DNA of 13,332 nucleotides from Lentisphaeria bacterium (GCA_016303095.1 JAEDMH010000059.1:1-13332); one strand, 5' to 3'; positions 1 through 6,755 are shown, numbered from the stretch's first letter. The notes: generated by a model not told the origin, from the letters alone. Translations and numbers: made by a program.

Positions 1-53
1 CCTAGATTTCTAGATCCCTAGATTTCTAGATCCCTAGATTTCTAGATCCCTAG
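1..53. repeat. TCTAGA-rich tandem array, left end of window
   Basis: Three perfect tandem copies of the 16-nt unit CCTAGATTTCTAGATC (1-16, 17-32, 33-48) are followed by a partial CCTAG. Each unit contains the palindrome TCTAGA. Related TTTCTAGA arrays occur at 423-445 and 7788-7805, so this belongs to a local repeat family. The array may extend left of the window. Confidence 0.9.
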
Positions 54-90
54 CCCCTCCCCCGCTCGCGGGGGATGGGGGAAAATCCAC

Positions 91-258
91 ATGAACCCCG
101 GCAGGGGTGGGAGGATCGCTAGACGGGGGTGGAGGGAGGCCCAAAGGGCAGACCGAAACCCCCGGCACGGACAAAATAGGAATCCGAACCCCGTAGGGGT
201 GGGAGGACAGGCCTTTGCGACGGGGGTGAAGCGCCAGCGCAACCCCCGGCGCCTGCGG
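91..258. repeat. Two diverged GGGG/CCCC-rich direct-repeat units
   Basis: Two units (about 91-170 and 184-258) share four blocks in the same order: GAACCCCG (93-100 and 186-193), AGGGGTGGGAGGA (103-115 and 195-207), GACGGGGGTG (122-131 and 219-228) and AACCCCCGGC (157-166 and 241-250). The sequence between blocks has diverged. The first two blocks form small CCCC/GGGG hairpins in both units. A 112-codon frame runs through here (91-429), but it consists of repeat sequence and I do not call it a gene. Confidence 0.75.
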
Positions 259-261
259 CGC
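249..261. repeat. Short GC hairpin with TGC loop
   Basis: GCGCC (249-253) pairs with GGCGC (257-261) around a TGC loop. It is the same shape as the TAC-loop hairpins at 324-340 and 7720-7732, and it lies just before the ACACGGA-type units. Confidence 0.6.
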
Positions 262-470
262 ACACAGAGAACATGGAGAGGAAACACGGAGGACACGGAG
301 AGGAAACACGGAGAGCACGGAAGGCCCGGCTACGCCGGGCTCACGGAGGGCACAGAGGGGCGGTTCGTGCACCCCGCACGTCCCGCCTCGAGTTTTGTTA
401 TAACTTCCTTGATTCTAGTTAATTTCTAGATTTCTAGATTTCTAGAATCTCTAGCCTTTCTAGCCTTTTA
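262..470. repeat. Intergenic repeat module, copy 1
   Basis: In order this holds: ACACGGA-type units, including two 22-nt copies at 278-299 and 300-321; a perfect 7-bp hairpin with TAC loop (324-340); CACGGAGGGCACAGAGG; a 33-nt double-stem element (355-387); an AT-rich spacer; TTTCTAGA units (423-445); and a tail GAATCTCTAGCCTTTCTAGC. Copy 2 (about 7664-7837) has the same parts in the same order and orientation. No gene is evident. Family identity is unknown; a non-autonomous element or structured RNA are both possible. Confidence 0.8.
355..387. repeat. 33-nt double-stem hairpin element, copy 1
   Basis: Outer stem GGCGG (359-363) pairs with CCGCC (383-387). Inner stem CGTGC (366-370) pairs with GCACG (376-380). 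The loop is ACCCC and a TT/TC internal loop separates the stems. It matches 7747-7779 at 32 of 33 positions; the one difference (A371 versus G7763) is in the loop. Confidence 0.85.
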
Positions 471-750
471 GAGAAATTTTCCCGGAAATCACAACTTTTT
501 GGCTTGGGAATAAAGGCAGTTGAGGGGGAGAGGTTATAGTATATGGTTTTTCGTCCCTAGCGAGGGTTAGGGTAGATTTTTTGTGTTTCTCCGGGGTCTG
601 GTTGGGATTTCGGGGTCTTTCCTTTTGGTGCGCCGGGAGGAGAGAGTGTTGGATTTTTGTTTTTTGTTGTCCTCTGGCTTTGTGGAGTGAGGGGGCGTGT
701 TTTTTTACGGCGTGTCACCGTGTGAGCGTGTGTCAGGAGGCATTTTCCCC
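471..750 (+). promoter_or_regulatory. Long T/G-rich leader upstream of pdxS
   Basis: These 280 nt hold no convincing gene. The region is unusually T- and G-rich. It has a weak hairpin, CCCTA (555-559) with TAGGG (568-572), followed by a T6 run (577-582), and a second T7 run (700-706) downstream of a weak CCTC/GAGG pairing. TATAGT at 535-540 could be a -10 box, but I see no -35 at proper spacing. AGGAGG at 735-740 is the pdxS ribosome binding site. I recognise no known riboswitch class. A promoter and perhaps an attenuator are expected here, but neither is defined. Confidence 0.35.
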
Positions 751-1638
751 ATGATGGAAGAAGGTAAAGCGACCCAAGCGGAATTGAACCGGAATTTAGC
801 GCAGATGTTGAAAGGAGGGGTCATCATGGACGTGACCAATCCGGAGCAAGCGCGGATAGCGGAGGATGCGGGGGCCTGTGCGGTGATGGCGTTGGAGCGG
901 ATTCCGGCGGACATTCGTGCGGCGGGCGGGGTTTCCCGGATGAGTGATCCTGGGATGATCAAGGGCATTCAGGAGGCGGTGTCCATTCCGGTGATGGCGA
1001 AGTGCCGCATTGGTCACATTGCGGAGGCCCAGATTTTGGAGGCCATTGAGATTGACTACATTGACGAGAGCGAGGTTTTGACTCCGGCGGACGACTTGTA
1101 CCACATTGACAAGCGTGCCTTCAAGGTGCCTTTTGTCTGCGGCGCCCGGGACTTGGGGGAGGCCTTGCGTCGGATCAACGAGGGTGCCTCCATGATTCGG
1201 ACCAAGGGCGAGCCGGGCACGGGAGATGTGGTTCAGGCGGTGCGTCACATGCGTCGGATGATGGCGGAGATTCGTCGGGTCACTTCTTTGCGGGAGGACG
1301 AGCTTTACGAGGTGGCCAAGGAGTTGGCGGTGCCCTACGAGTTGTTGCTTCAGGTTCATCGGGAGGGTCGTCTTCCCGTGGTGAACTTTGCGGCAGGCGG
1401 GGTCGCCACGCCGGCGGACGCCTCTTTGATGATGCAGTTGGGCGCGGAGGGGGTCTTTGTGGGCTCTGGCATTTTCAAGAGCGGGGATCCGGCCAAGCGT
1501 GCCCAGGCCATTGTGAAGGCGGTGACCAACTACCAGGATGCCAAGCTGATTGCGGAGTTGTCCACGGGGTTGGGGGAGGCCATGGTGGGCATCAACGCCG
1601 ACGAGATCCGCACCATCATGGAGGAGCGGGGAAAGTAG
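751..1638 (+). CDS. pdxS: PdxS, pyridoxal 5'-phosphate synthase lyase subunit
   Basis: The (beta/alpha)8-barrel subunit of the DXP-independent vitamin B6 pathway condenses ribose 5-phosphate, glyceraldehyde 3-phosphate and ammonia into PLP in the cytoplasm. The 295-aa product has the family length. Visible landmarks are the early Asp in GVIMDVTN (D27), the Schiff-base Lys in VMAKCRIGH (K84), the second active-site Lys in MIRTKGEPGTG (K152) and the phosphate-binding stretch FAAGGVATPAD. I place the start at ATG 751 because AGGAGG (735-740) ends 10 nt upstream; the frame stays open back to GTG 697, but that extension is non-family sequence. The next codon is also ATG. pdxT follows after 1 nt. 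Codon use is striking: 16 of 21 Leu codons are TTG and none is CTC. Confidence 0.98.
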   Translation: MMEEGKATQAELNRNLAQMLKGGVIMDVTNPEQARIAEDAGACAVMALERIPADIRAAGGVSRMSDPGMIKGIQEAVSIPVMAKCRIGHIAEAQILEAIEIDYIDESEVLTPADDLYHIDKRAFKVPFVCGARDLGEALRRINEGASMIRTKGEPGTGDVVQAVRHMRRMMAEIRRVTSLREDELYEVAKELAVPYELLLQVHREGRLPVVNFAAGGVATPADASLMMQLGAEGVFVGSGIFKSGDPAKRAQAIVKAVTNYQDAKLIAELSTGLGEAMVGINADEIRTIMEERGK

Positions 1639-1639
1639 C

Positions 1640-2218
1640 ATGGCGGGTCGTCGAACCATAGCCGTCCTGGCCTTGCAGGGGGACTTTGCGGAGCATGAGC
1701 AGTCCCTTCGGGCGTTGGGGGCGGAGGTGCGGGAGATCCGTCAGGCCGCCGACTTGTCGTCCCCTTTTGACGGGCTGGTGATTCCCGGGGGGGAGAGCAC
1801 GGTGATGGGGAAGTTGCTTCGGGAGCTTTCCCTCTTTGAACCGTTGAAGGCCCGTCTGGCGGAGGGGTTGCCGGTGATGGCCACCTGCGCGGGCTTGATT
1901 CTTCTGGCCAAGCGCATCCAGGACGATCCCGCCCTCCATTTCGGCACCTTGGATGTGACGGTGCGCCGCAACGCCTACGGCCGTCAGCTGGGCAGTTTTT
2001 TCACCCGGGGCAGCTTTGGGACCATGGAGAATGTGCCCATGTCCTTCATTCGCGCCCCCTCCATTGAGGAAGTGGGGCCTGGGGTGGAGGTGCTGTCCCG
2101 CTTTGAAGGGCGGGCCACGGCGGTGCGCCAGGGGCGTCAGCTGGCCATGGCCTTCCATCCGGAGTTGCTGGCCGACGGCCGTCTCCACGGATACTTTTTG
2201 GAGGAGGTTTGTCGGTAG
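1640..2218 (+). CDS. pdxT: PdxT, PLP synthase glutaminase subunit
   Basis: A class I glutamine amidotransferase that hydrolyses glutamine and channels ammonia to PdxS in the 24-subunit PLP synthase. The 192-aa length is normal. The catalytic triad is visible: Cys83 in MATCAGLILL, and His173 and Glu175 in AFHPEL. The oxyanion/substrate loop IPGGEST is at 48-54, and RRNAYGRQ matches the family. ATG 1640 is chosen because the protein aligns from MAGRRTIAVLALQGD and lies 1 nt after the pdxS stop, with purine-rich GAGGAGCGGGGAAAG as ribosome binding site; the frame is open upstream inside pdxS but is not homologous. A G7 run (1787-1793) encodes the GGE of the GGEST motif. A 69-nt gap separates it from bioB. 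Confidence 0.97.
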   Translation: MAGRRTIAVLALQGDFAEHEQSLRALGAEVREIRQAADLSSPFDGLVIPGGESTVMGKLLRELSLFEPLKARLAEGLPVMATCAGLILLAKRIQDDPALHFGTLDVTVRRNAYGRQLGSFFTRGSFGTMENVPMSFIRAPSIEEVGPGVEVLSRFEGRATAVRQGRQLAMAFHPELLADGRLHGYFLEEVCR

Positions 2219-2287
2219 TGGGGCGGGCTTTCCCCTCTCTTCCGGCCATTGAAGGTTTTTGTTCCCCATTTTGGGAGGTCATGAACG

Positions 2288-3280
2288 ATGAGACTCCATC
2301 CCCTGATTGACGAAGCGAGCAAAGTGTTGGACGGGGTTTCCCTGTCCCGGGAGCTTGCCCTTTCCCTGGCCCAGGAAATCCAGGGAGAGGACCTGTTGGA
2401 TTTGATTTCCCTGGCCAACAAGGTGCGTCGGAAATTTGCTCCTCCCTTCCAGCGCTGTTCCATCATCAATGCCAAATCGGGGCGCTGCCAGGAGAACTGC
2501 CGGTTTTGCGCCCAGAGCGGCCACAACTGCTGTCCCCAGGTGGAGAACTATCCCGTGTTGCCGCCGGAGAAGGTCTTGGAGGCGGCCCGAAAGGTCTATG
2601 ACCAGGGGGTGCGGAGCTTTGGCTATGTGACCAGCGGACGGGGCTGGAGCAAGCCGGACGGGGAGTTCCAGAAGATTTTGGAGACCCTGGATCTGCTCCA
2701 TCAGGAAATGCCGGACCTTCGTCTCTGCGCCTCCCTGGGCATCCTCTCCGAGGAGTGCGTGGCCTTGCTGGCCCAGCACCATGTGTGGCGCTACAACATG
2801 AATCTCCAGACCAATCCCGAAAAATACGGGGATTTGGTGGCCACCACCCACACCATCCAGGAAAAGATCCAGACCATCCGCCTCATGCAGAAATACGGCA
2901 TCACCAACTGCACCGGCGGCATCATCGGACTGGGAGAAACCTGGGAGGACCGGGTGGACATGGCTTTGGCCATCCGGGAGCTGAAGGTGGAATGCTCCCC
3001 CCTCAATGTCCTCCTCCCCATCCCCGGAACCAAACTCCAGGATCAGGGGGTGCTCACGCCCGCGGAGGTGGCCAAGGCCTTCGCCCTCTTCCGCCTGATC
3101 CTCCCCGCCCAGTCCCTCAAATTCTGCGCCGGACGGGAGACCGTCATGAAGGACTTCCAGGGACTCCTCATGCTGGCGGGACTCAACTCCCTCATGACCG
3201 GGGGATATCTCACCACCCGGGGACGGGAAATCAAGGATGACGAGCGGTTCATCCAGGCCCTGGAAGGCTTTGGAATGTAG
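2288..3280 (+). CDS. bioB: BioB, biotin synthase
   Basis: A radical SAM enzyme that inserts sulfur into dethiobiotin, the last step of biotin synthesis. The 330-aa length is typical. The [4Fe-4S]/SAM motif is CQENCRFC (C67, C71, C74), followed by AQSGHN. Further family landmarks are YVTSGRG, the NMNLQTNPEKY stretch, GGIIGLGETWEDR and LPIPGTKL near the C-terminus. A Cys pair (C81-C82) directly after the cluster loop is unusual as far as I recall. The start ATG 2288 follows GGGAGG with good spacing; ATG 2281 is out of frame. It lies 69 nt after pdxT without a clear terminator, so read-through from pdxST is plausible. Codon choice shifts along the gene to CTC-rich: 13 of 16 Leu codons in the last 92. 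Confidence 0.97.
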   Translation: MRLHPLIDEASKVLDGVSLSRELALSLAQEIQGEDLLDLISLANKVRRKFAPPFQRCSIINAKSGRCQENCRFCAQSGHNCCPQVENYPVLPPEKVLEAARKVYDQGVRSFGYVTSGRGWSKPDGEFQKILETLDLLHQEMPDLRLCASLGILSEECVALLAQHHVWRYNMNLQTNPEKYGDLVATTHTIQEKIQTIRLMQKYGITNCTGGIIGLGETWEDRVDMALAIRELKVECSPLNVLLPIPGTKLQDQGVLTPAEVAKAFALFRLILPAQSLKFCAGRETVMKDFQGLLMLAGLNSLMTGGYLTTRGREIKDDERFIQALEGFGM

Positions 3281-3320
3281 TCATAACTCATTCTAATACA
3301 AGGAGATATAACATTTCTCC
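3281..3320 (+). promoter_or_regulatory. AT-rich bioB-bioD spacer with distant, foldable ribosome binding site
   Basis: This 40-nt spacer is markedly AT-rich against its surroundings. The Shine-Dalgarno core AGGAG (3301-3305) lies 15 nt before the bioD ATG, longer than usual. GGAGA (3302-3306) can pair with TCTCC (3316-3320) around a 9-nt loop, so the binding site could be masked, or brought close to the start. TATAAC (3307-3312) has no -35 partner that I can see. The functional reading is an inference. Confidence 0.4.
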
Positions 3321-4013
3321 ATGGAAAGGGTCTATTTCATCAGCGGCATAGACACGGGGGTTGGCAAGACCATCGCCACGGGGATGATGGGGCGTTTTCT
3401 CCGTCAGCAGGGGATTGGGGCCGTCACCGTCAAGTTGGTGCAAACGGGCTGTCATGGTTTTTCCGAGGATTTGGAGCTTCACCGGAAACTCATGGGGCTT
3501 TCCCCCCTTCCGGAAGACCAGTCGGGGTTGACCTTTCCCCAGACCTTTGACTTTCCCGCTTCTCCCCATTTGGCGGCCGCCCGGGAGGGGCGCCAGGTGG
3601 ACTGCGCGGCCATTGCCCAGGCGGTGAAGACCGTTTCCCAGGGCTATCCCGTCACTCTGGTGGAGGGGGCGGGGGGCTTGGCGGTGCCCCTGACGGAGGA
3701 TCTCCTTACGGTGGATTTTGCCGCCGCCCAGGGCTGGCCGGTGGTGCTGGTGTGTTCGGGGAAACTGGGCAGCTTGAACCACGCTCTCCTCTCCCTGGAG
3801 GCTCTTCGCCATCGGGGCATGGCCCTGGCCGGCCTGGTCTACAACTATTGTCCCGAGGCGGATCCCTGCATTGACCAGGACACCCCCCGAATGCTTCAGA
3901 AGGTGCTGCAGCGGGAGTGGAAGGGAGCCCCCCTGGTGCGCCTGGGGAAGGTGGATCCCTCCGCCCCGGAAACGACTCCCATGCCCGATTTCCGCCCCCT
4001 CTTCTCCTTGTAG
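3321..4013 (+). CDS. bioD: BioD, ATP-dependent dethiobiotin synthetase
   Basis: Cytoplasmic enzyme that closes the ureido ring of dethiobiotin from 7,8-diaminopelargonate, CO2 and ATP, supplying the substrate of BioB. The 230-aa protein has the P-loop variant GIDTGVGKT near the N-terminus (usually GTDTxVGKT), KLVQTG in place of the common KPVQTG, the switch region VEGAGGLAVPL, and a late loop with conserved Asn-Tyr (VYNYCPE) where the family often has Asn. ATG 3321 is the only good start; its ribosome binding site is 15 nt away. bioA starts 9 nt after the stop with no Shine-Dalgarno of its own, suggesting translational coupling. The order bioB-bioD-bioA with short spacings indicates one operon. 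Confidence 0.95.
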   Translation: MERVYFISGIDTGVGKTIATGMMGRFLRQQGIGAVTVKLVQTGCHGFSEDLELHRKLMGLSPLPEDQSGLTFPQTFDFPASPHLAAAREGRQVDCAAIAQAVKTVSQGYPVTLVEGAGGLAVPLTEDLLTVDFAAAQGWPVVLVCSGKLGSLNHALLSLEALRHRGMALAGLVYNYCPEADPCIDQDTPRMLQKVLQREWKGAPLVRLGKVDPSAPETTPMPDFRPLFSL

Positions 4014-4022
4014 ATTTCCGCC

Positions 4023-5270
4023 ATGGACGCCTCCCTGGACCGCCAGCATCTCTGGCATCCCTACACCTCCCTCTCCCATCCCAGACCCGTGGATCCCGTG
4101 GCCACCACCCGGGAAAACCGCATCTTCCTGGAGGATGGCACTCCCTTGATCGACGGCATCTCCTCCTGGTGGTGCGCCGCCCACGGATATTGCCGTCCGG
4201 AGATTGTGCAAGCCATCCAGGCTCAGGCGGCCCGAATGCCCCATGTGATGTTCGGGGGGCTGACCCACGAACCCGCCATGGAATTGGCCCGGCGGCTTCT
4301 GACGCTCCTTCCCCCGGGCCTGGATCGGATTTTCTATGCGGACTCCGGTTCCATTGCGGTGGAGGTGGCGTTGAAGATGGCCTTCCAGTATCAGCATGCC
4401 CTGGGGCGCACGGGGCGCACCCGGGTGGCGGCTTTGCGGGGAGGCTATCACGGAGACACCATTGGGGCCATGTCCGTCAGCGATCCGGAGGAGATGCACA
4501 GCATTTTCCGGGGGATACTTCCCCAGCAGTATTTTGTGCCCAGTCCCCAGTGTCCCTTCCACGAGCCCTGGCGGGAGGAATCCTTCCGGCCCATGGAGCA
4601 GCTGCTGGAGGAGCACCAGGGAGAGATCGCGGCGGTGATTCTGGAGCCCATCTTCCAGGGGGCCAACGCCATGTGGTTCTACCACCCGGAATATCTCCGG
4701 CGCCTGCGCAAACTCTGCGATCACTATGATATTGTCCTCATCTTCGACGAAATCGCCACGGGCTTCGGGCGCACCGGCGAGCGTTTCGCCTGCCATCATG
4801 CAGGGGTGGTTCCCGATGTGATGTGCATCGGGAAGGCCCTGACCGCCGGCGCCATCACCATGGCCTGCGCCATCACCTGCCAGCGCATCGCCGACCCCAT
4901 TCCCGTGCTCCTCCATGGACCCACCTACATGGGAAATCCCATGGCCTGCGCCGTGGCCTGCGCCTCCCTGGACCTGTTCCAAAGCTACGACTGGAAAGCC
5001 CACGTGAAGCGCATCGAGGCCAAACTCCAGGAACTGCTGCCCCAATACCGGAGTCTCCCCAATGTCCAGGATGTCCGGGTGCTGGGCGCCGTGGGCGTCC
5101 TGGATGTGAAGAAGATTCCCGACGAGGAAGCCGTCCGGAAATTGGTGCTGGAGACCGGGGTCTGGCTTCGTCCGGAGAGCCATTTCATCTACACCATGCC
5201 TCCCTTCATCACGCCGGACGAAGATGTGGTGCGCATTGCGGAGGCCATGGGGCGGATGGCGGAACTCTAG
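4023..5270 (+). CDS. bioA: BioA, adenosylmethionine-8-amino-7-oxononanoate aminotransferase
   Basis: A class III PLP aminotransferase that converts KAPA to 7,8-diaminopelargonate using S-adenosylmethionine as amino donor. The 415-aa product shows the BioA N-terminus LWHPYTS, the substrate-site stretch DGISSWWCAAHGY, FYADSGSIAVEVALKMA, GGYHGDTIGAMSV, the PLP-ring Asp in FDEIATGFGRTG (D242) and the Schiff-base Lys in CIGKALTAG (K271), then HGPTYMGNPMACA. The SSWW signature and linkage to bioB and bioD separate it from other class III aminotransferases and from the Lys-donating BioK type, though donor specificity is not proven by sequence. Its cofactor is made by the pdxS/pdxT products encoded 2 kb upstream. 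No Shine-Dalgarno precedes the ATG. Confidence 0.96.
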   Translation: MDASLDRQHLWHPYTSLSHPRPVDPVATTRENRIFLEDGTPLIDGISSWWCAAHGYCRPEIVQAIQAQAARMPHVMFGGLTHEPAMELARRLLTLLPPGLDRIFYADSGSIAVEVALKMAFQYQHALGRTGRTRVAALRGGYHGDTIGAMSVSDPEEMHSIFRGILPQQYFVPSPQCPFHEPWREESFRPMEQLLEEHQGEIAAVILEPIFQGANAMWFYHPEYLRRLRKLCDHYDIVLIFDEIATGFGRTGERFACHHAGVVPDVMCIGKALTAGAITMACAITCQRIADPIPVLLHGPTYMGNPMACAVACASLDLFQSYDWKAHVKRIEAKLQELLPQYRSLPNVQDVRVLGAVGVLDVKKIPDEEAVRKLVLETGVWLRPESHFIYTMPPFITPDEDVVRIAEAMGRMAEL

Positions 5271-5376
5271 CTGCCGTCCCCTGAACGGGGGGAAAGGAGG
5301 GAGTTTCAGAATTTCGTTTCCGTCGTTCCCGGGCGTTCCGGGGGAAAATTCAAGGCAAGGAGAGGAGGAGAGGCAC

Positions 5377-5601
5377 ATGACCCAGCAGGCATGGGAGAAG
5401 GGCGATGGGCAATCGGCCCCGGAGAGTGCGGAGTTGCGGAAGAAGGAGCTTCTCCAGGCATTGGAGGCGGAGAATCAGGAGAGTGTCCTGGGGCGTCTTT
5501 GCCGGAGCAAGACCTTCTGGTATCTGGTCTTCGGCGGAATTTTCGTGGTGGTGATGGGCTTGTTGTTGCGGTGGGTGGCCCGGGATTTGGGATACCTTTG
5601 A
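5377..5601 (+). CDS. Small single-span membrane protein, unknown function
   Basis: A 74-aa ORF I do not recognise. ATG 5377 follows the purine-rich AGGAGAGGAGGAGAGG, a strong ribosome binding site, which is the main evidence that it is real. The first half is charged and polar (AELRKKELLQALEAENQES, probably helical); the second half holds one hydrophobic segment (about residues 49-66, FGGIFVVVMGLLL) followed by Arg and a short tail. Arg before and after the segment makes topology uncertain; a C-terminal anchor with a cytoplasmic N-terminal helix is one option. It is 106 nt after bioA and 34 nt before the serine hydrolase gene, so it may share that gene's transcript. Confidence 0.6.
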   Translation: MTQQAWEKGDGQSAPESAELRKKELLQALEAENQESVLGRLCRSKTFWYLVFGGIFVVVMGLLLRWVARDLGYL

Positions 5602-5635
5602 GGGTGTCTCCCGCAGAACGGGAGCAGAAGGCAGA

Positions 5636-6727
5636 ATGAACGGAATTTTTCAAGAGAGACTGGAGGAGATTTTGCGCCGTCACACGGCTCCGGATGGGGA
5701 CGAGCTGGGGGTGCAGTGTTGTGTGGGGCAGGGGGGCGTGCTTCAGGCGGAGGCCTATGGGGGAAGCCGGAATCGGGAGGCCACCCTTCCCGTGGAGGCA
5801 GAAACCCTCTTTCCGGTCTTTTCCACAGGCAAGACCCTCTTTAGCACCCTGGGACTCCACATGGTGGAGAAGCTGGGCCTCTCTTTGGAAATGGCCGTGG
5901 GGGAGGTGTGGCCAGCCTTTCGCCAGGGGAAAAAGGGGAAGATCACCCTGCGGCATTTGCTGACCCATACCAGCGGAATGCATATCATGCCCCCCGTTTC
6001 CTCGCCGGAGGAACTGACGGACTGGGAGGCCATGGGCGAAAGAATCGCCGCCCGGGAACCCGTCTGGGAGCCGGGCACCCAGACCCAATATCAGGCCCTC
6101 TCCTATGCCTGGCTCTTAGGAGGCACCTTGGAACGCCTCACCCATCGCTCCCTCCCGGAACTGATGCGCGAGGAAATCCTGGAACCCGCTGGCGTGGAAA
6201 ATGATGTCTTCTTCGGCTTGCCGGAAAGCCAGGAGGGACGCCTGGGAGAGGTGGAGCCCGCCCCCGACTTGAAAACCTGCCTTCCCCAAAAACAAACCTT
6301 CCTGGATCCCCTCTATCATGCCATGGAAGAACCCTCCGTACGACGGGCCTGCCTCCCCTCCTTCAACTGCCTGGCCAATGCCAGGGGATTGCTGGCCTTC
6401 GGCAATGCTCTCCTCCAGGGACGATTCTTCTCCCCCGAATGGCTACGCCAGGCAACCACGCTCCAACGCCCGCCCCAAGAACCTATCCCCTCCGAAAACC
6501 CGGATGTCTATTGGTCTATCTTCGGATTGGGGTATATCCTGCTGGCTCCCCCCCCCTGGAGAGGAAGACTCTTCGGCCATCATGGCTTCGGCGGCAGCGA
6601 ACTCTCTCTGGACCAACAGACGGGAACCGTCTTCGCCATCGTGAAAAACCGCCTCTCCTGCAAGGTCAACCAGCCCATGAAGATGGAGATTCACCGGCTG
6701 GCGGCGGAGGCTCTGGGAAGCCTGTAG
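5636..6727 (+). CDS. Beta-lactamase-fold serine hydrolase (family VIII esterase-like)
   Basis: A 363-aa protein of the serine beta-lactamase-like / class C family (Pfam Beta-lactamase type), most like EstB/LipD-type esterases. The nucleophile motif SxxK is STGK (S63-K66). RHLLTHTSGMH is typical. The second motif is Tyr152 in QYQALSYAWLLGG, where the Asn of a canonical YxN is replaced (Y-Q-A), as in esterase-like members. The third motif is probably GHHGFGGS (from 314). I see no signal peptide, so the protein is probably cytoplasmic and not a secreted lactamase. A C9 tract (6548-6556) lies in codons just before the third motif. It is 34 nt after the small membrane gene; its 3' end faces the permease gene. 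The substrate is unknown. Confidence 0.88.
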   Translation: MNGIFQERLEEILRRHTAPDGDELGVQCCVGQGGVLQAEAYGGSRNREATLPVEAETLFPVFSTGKTLFSTLGLHMVEKLGLSLEMAVGEVWPAFRQGKKGKITLRHLLTHTSGMHIMPPVSSPEELTDWEAMGERIAAREPVWEPGTQTQYQALSYAWLLGGTLERLTHRSLPELMREEILEPAGVENDVFFGLPESQEGRLGEVEPAPDLKTCLPQKQTFLDPLYHAMEEPSVRRACLPSFNCLANARGLLAFGNALLQGRFFSPEWLRQATTLQRPPQEPIPSENPDVYWSIFGLGYILLAPPPWRGRLFGHHGFGGSELSLDQQTGTVFAIVKNRLSCKVNQPMKMEIHRLAAEALGSL

Positions 6728-6755
6728 CGCCGAACCCAGGGGGGGAGGAAAAAGA

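Noticed and set aside
91..429. 112-codon + strand frame across the left repeat region
   Set aside because: It is composed of the repeat units themselves (TEDTE- and HGEHG-type residues), has no ribosome binding site, and the parallel copy at 7664-7837 is not a matching frame.
471..750. Known riboswitch upstream of pdxS
   Set aside because: I could not match any conserved riboswitch core, and I know of no validated PLP riboswitch.
3298..3313. Resemblance of AAGGAGATATAACAT to the phage T7 gene 10 ribosome binding region (possible vector sequence)
   Set aside because: The flanks are native bioB and bioD sequence, the spacing to ATG is different, and no other vector sequence is present. Chance similarity of an AT-rich ribosome binding site.
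3288..5378. 696-codon minus-strand frame opposite bioD and bioA
   Set aside because: Bona fide bioD and bioA lie on the other strand with all motifs. In GC-rich genes that avoid TTA, CTA and TCA codons, long antisense frames stay open by chance. The product is Gly/His-rich with no family look.
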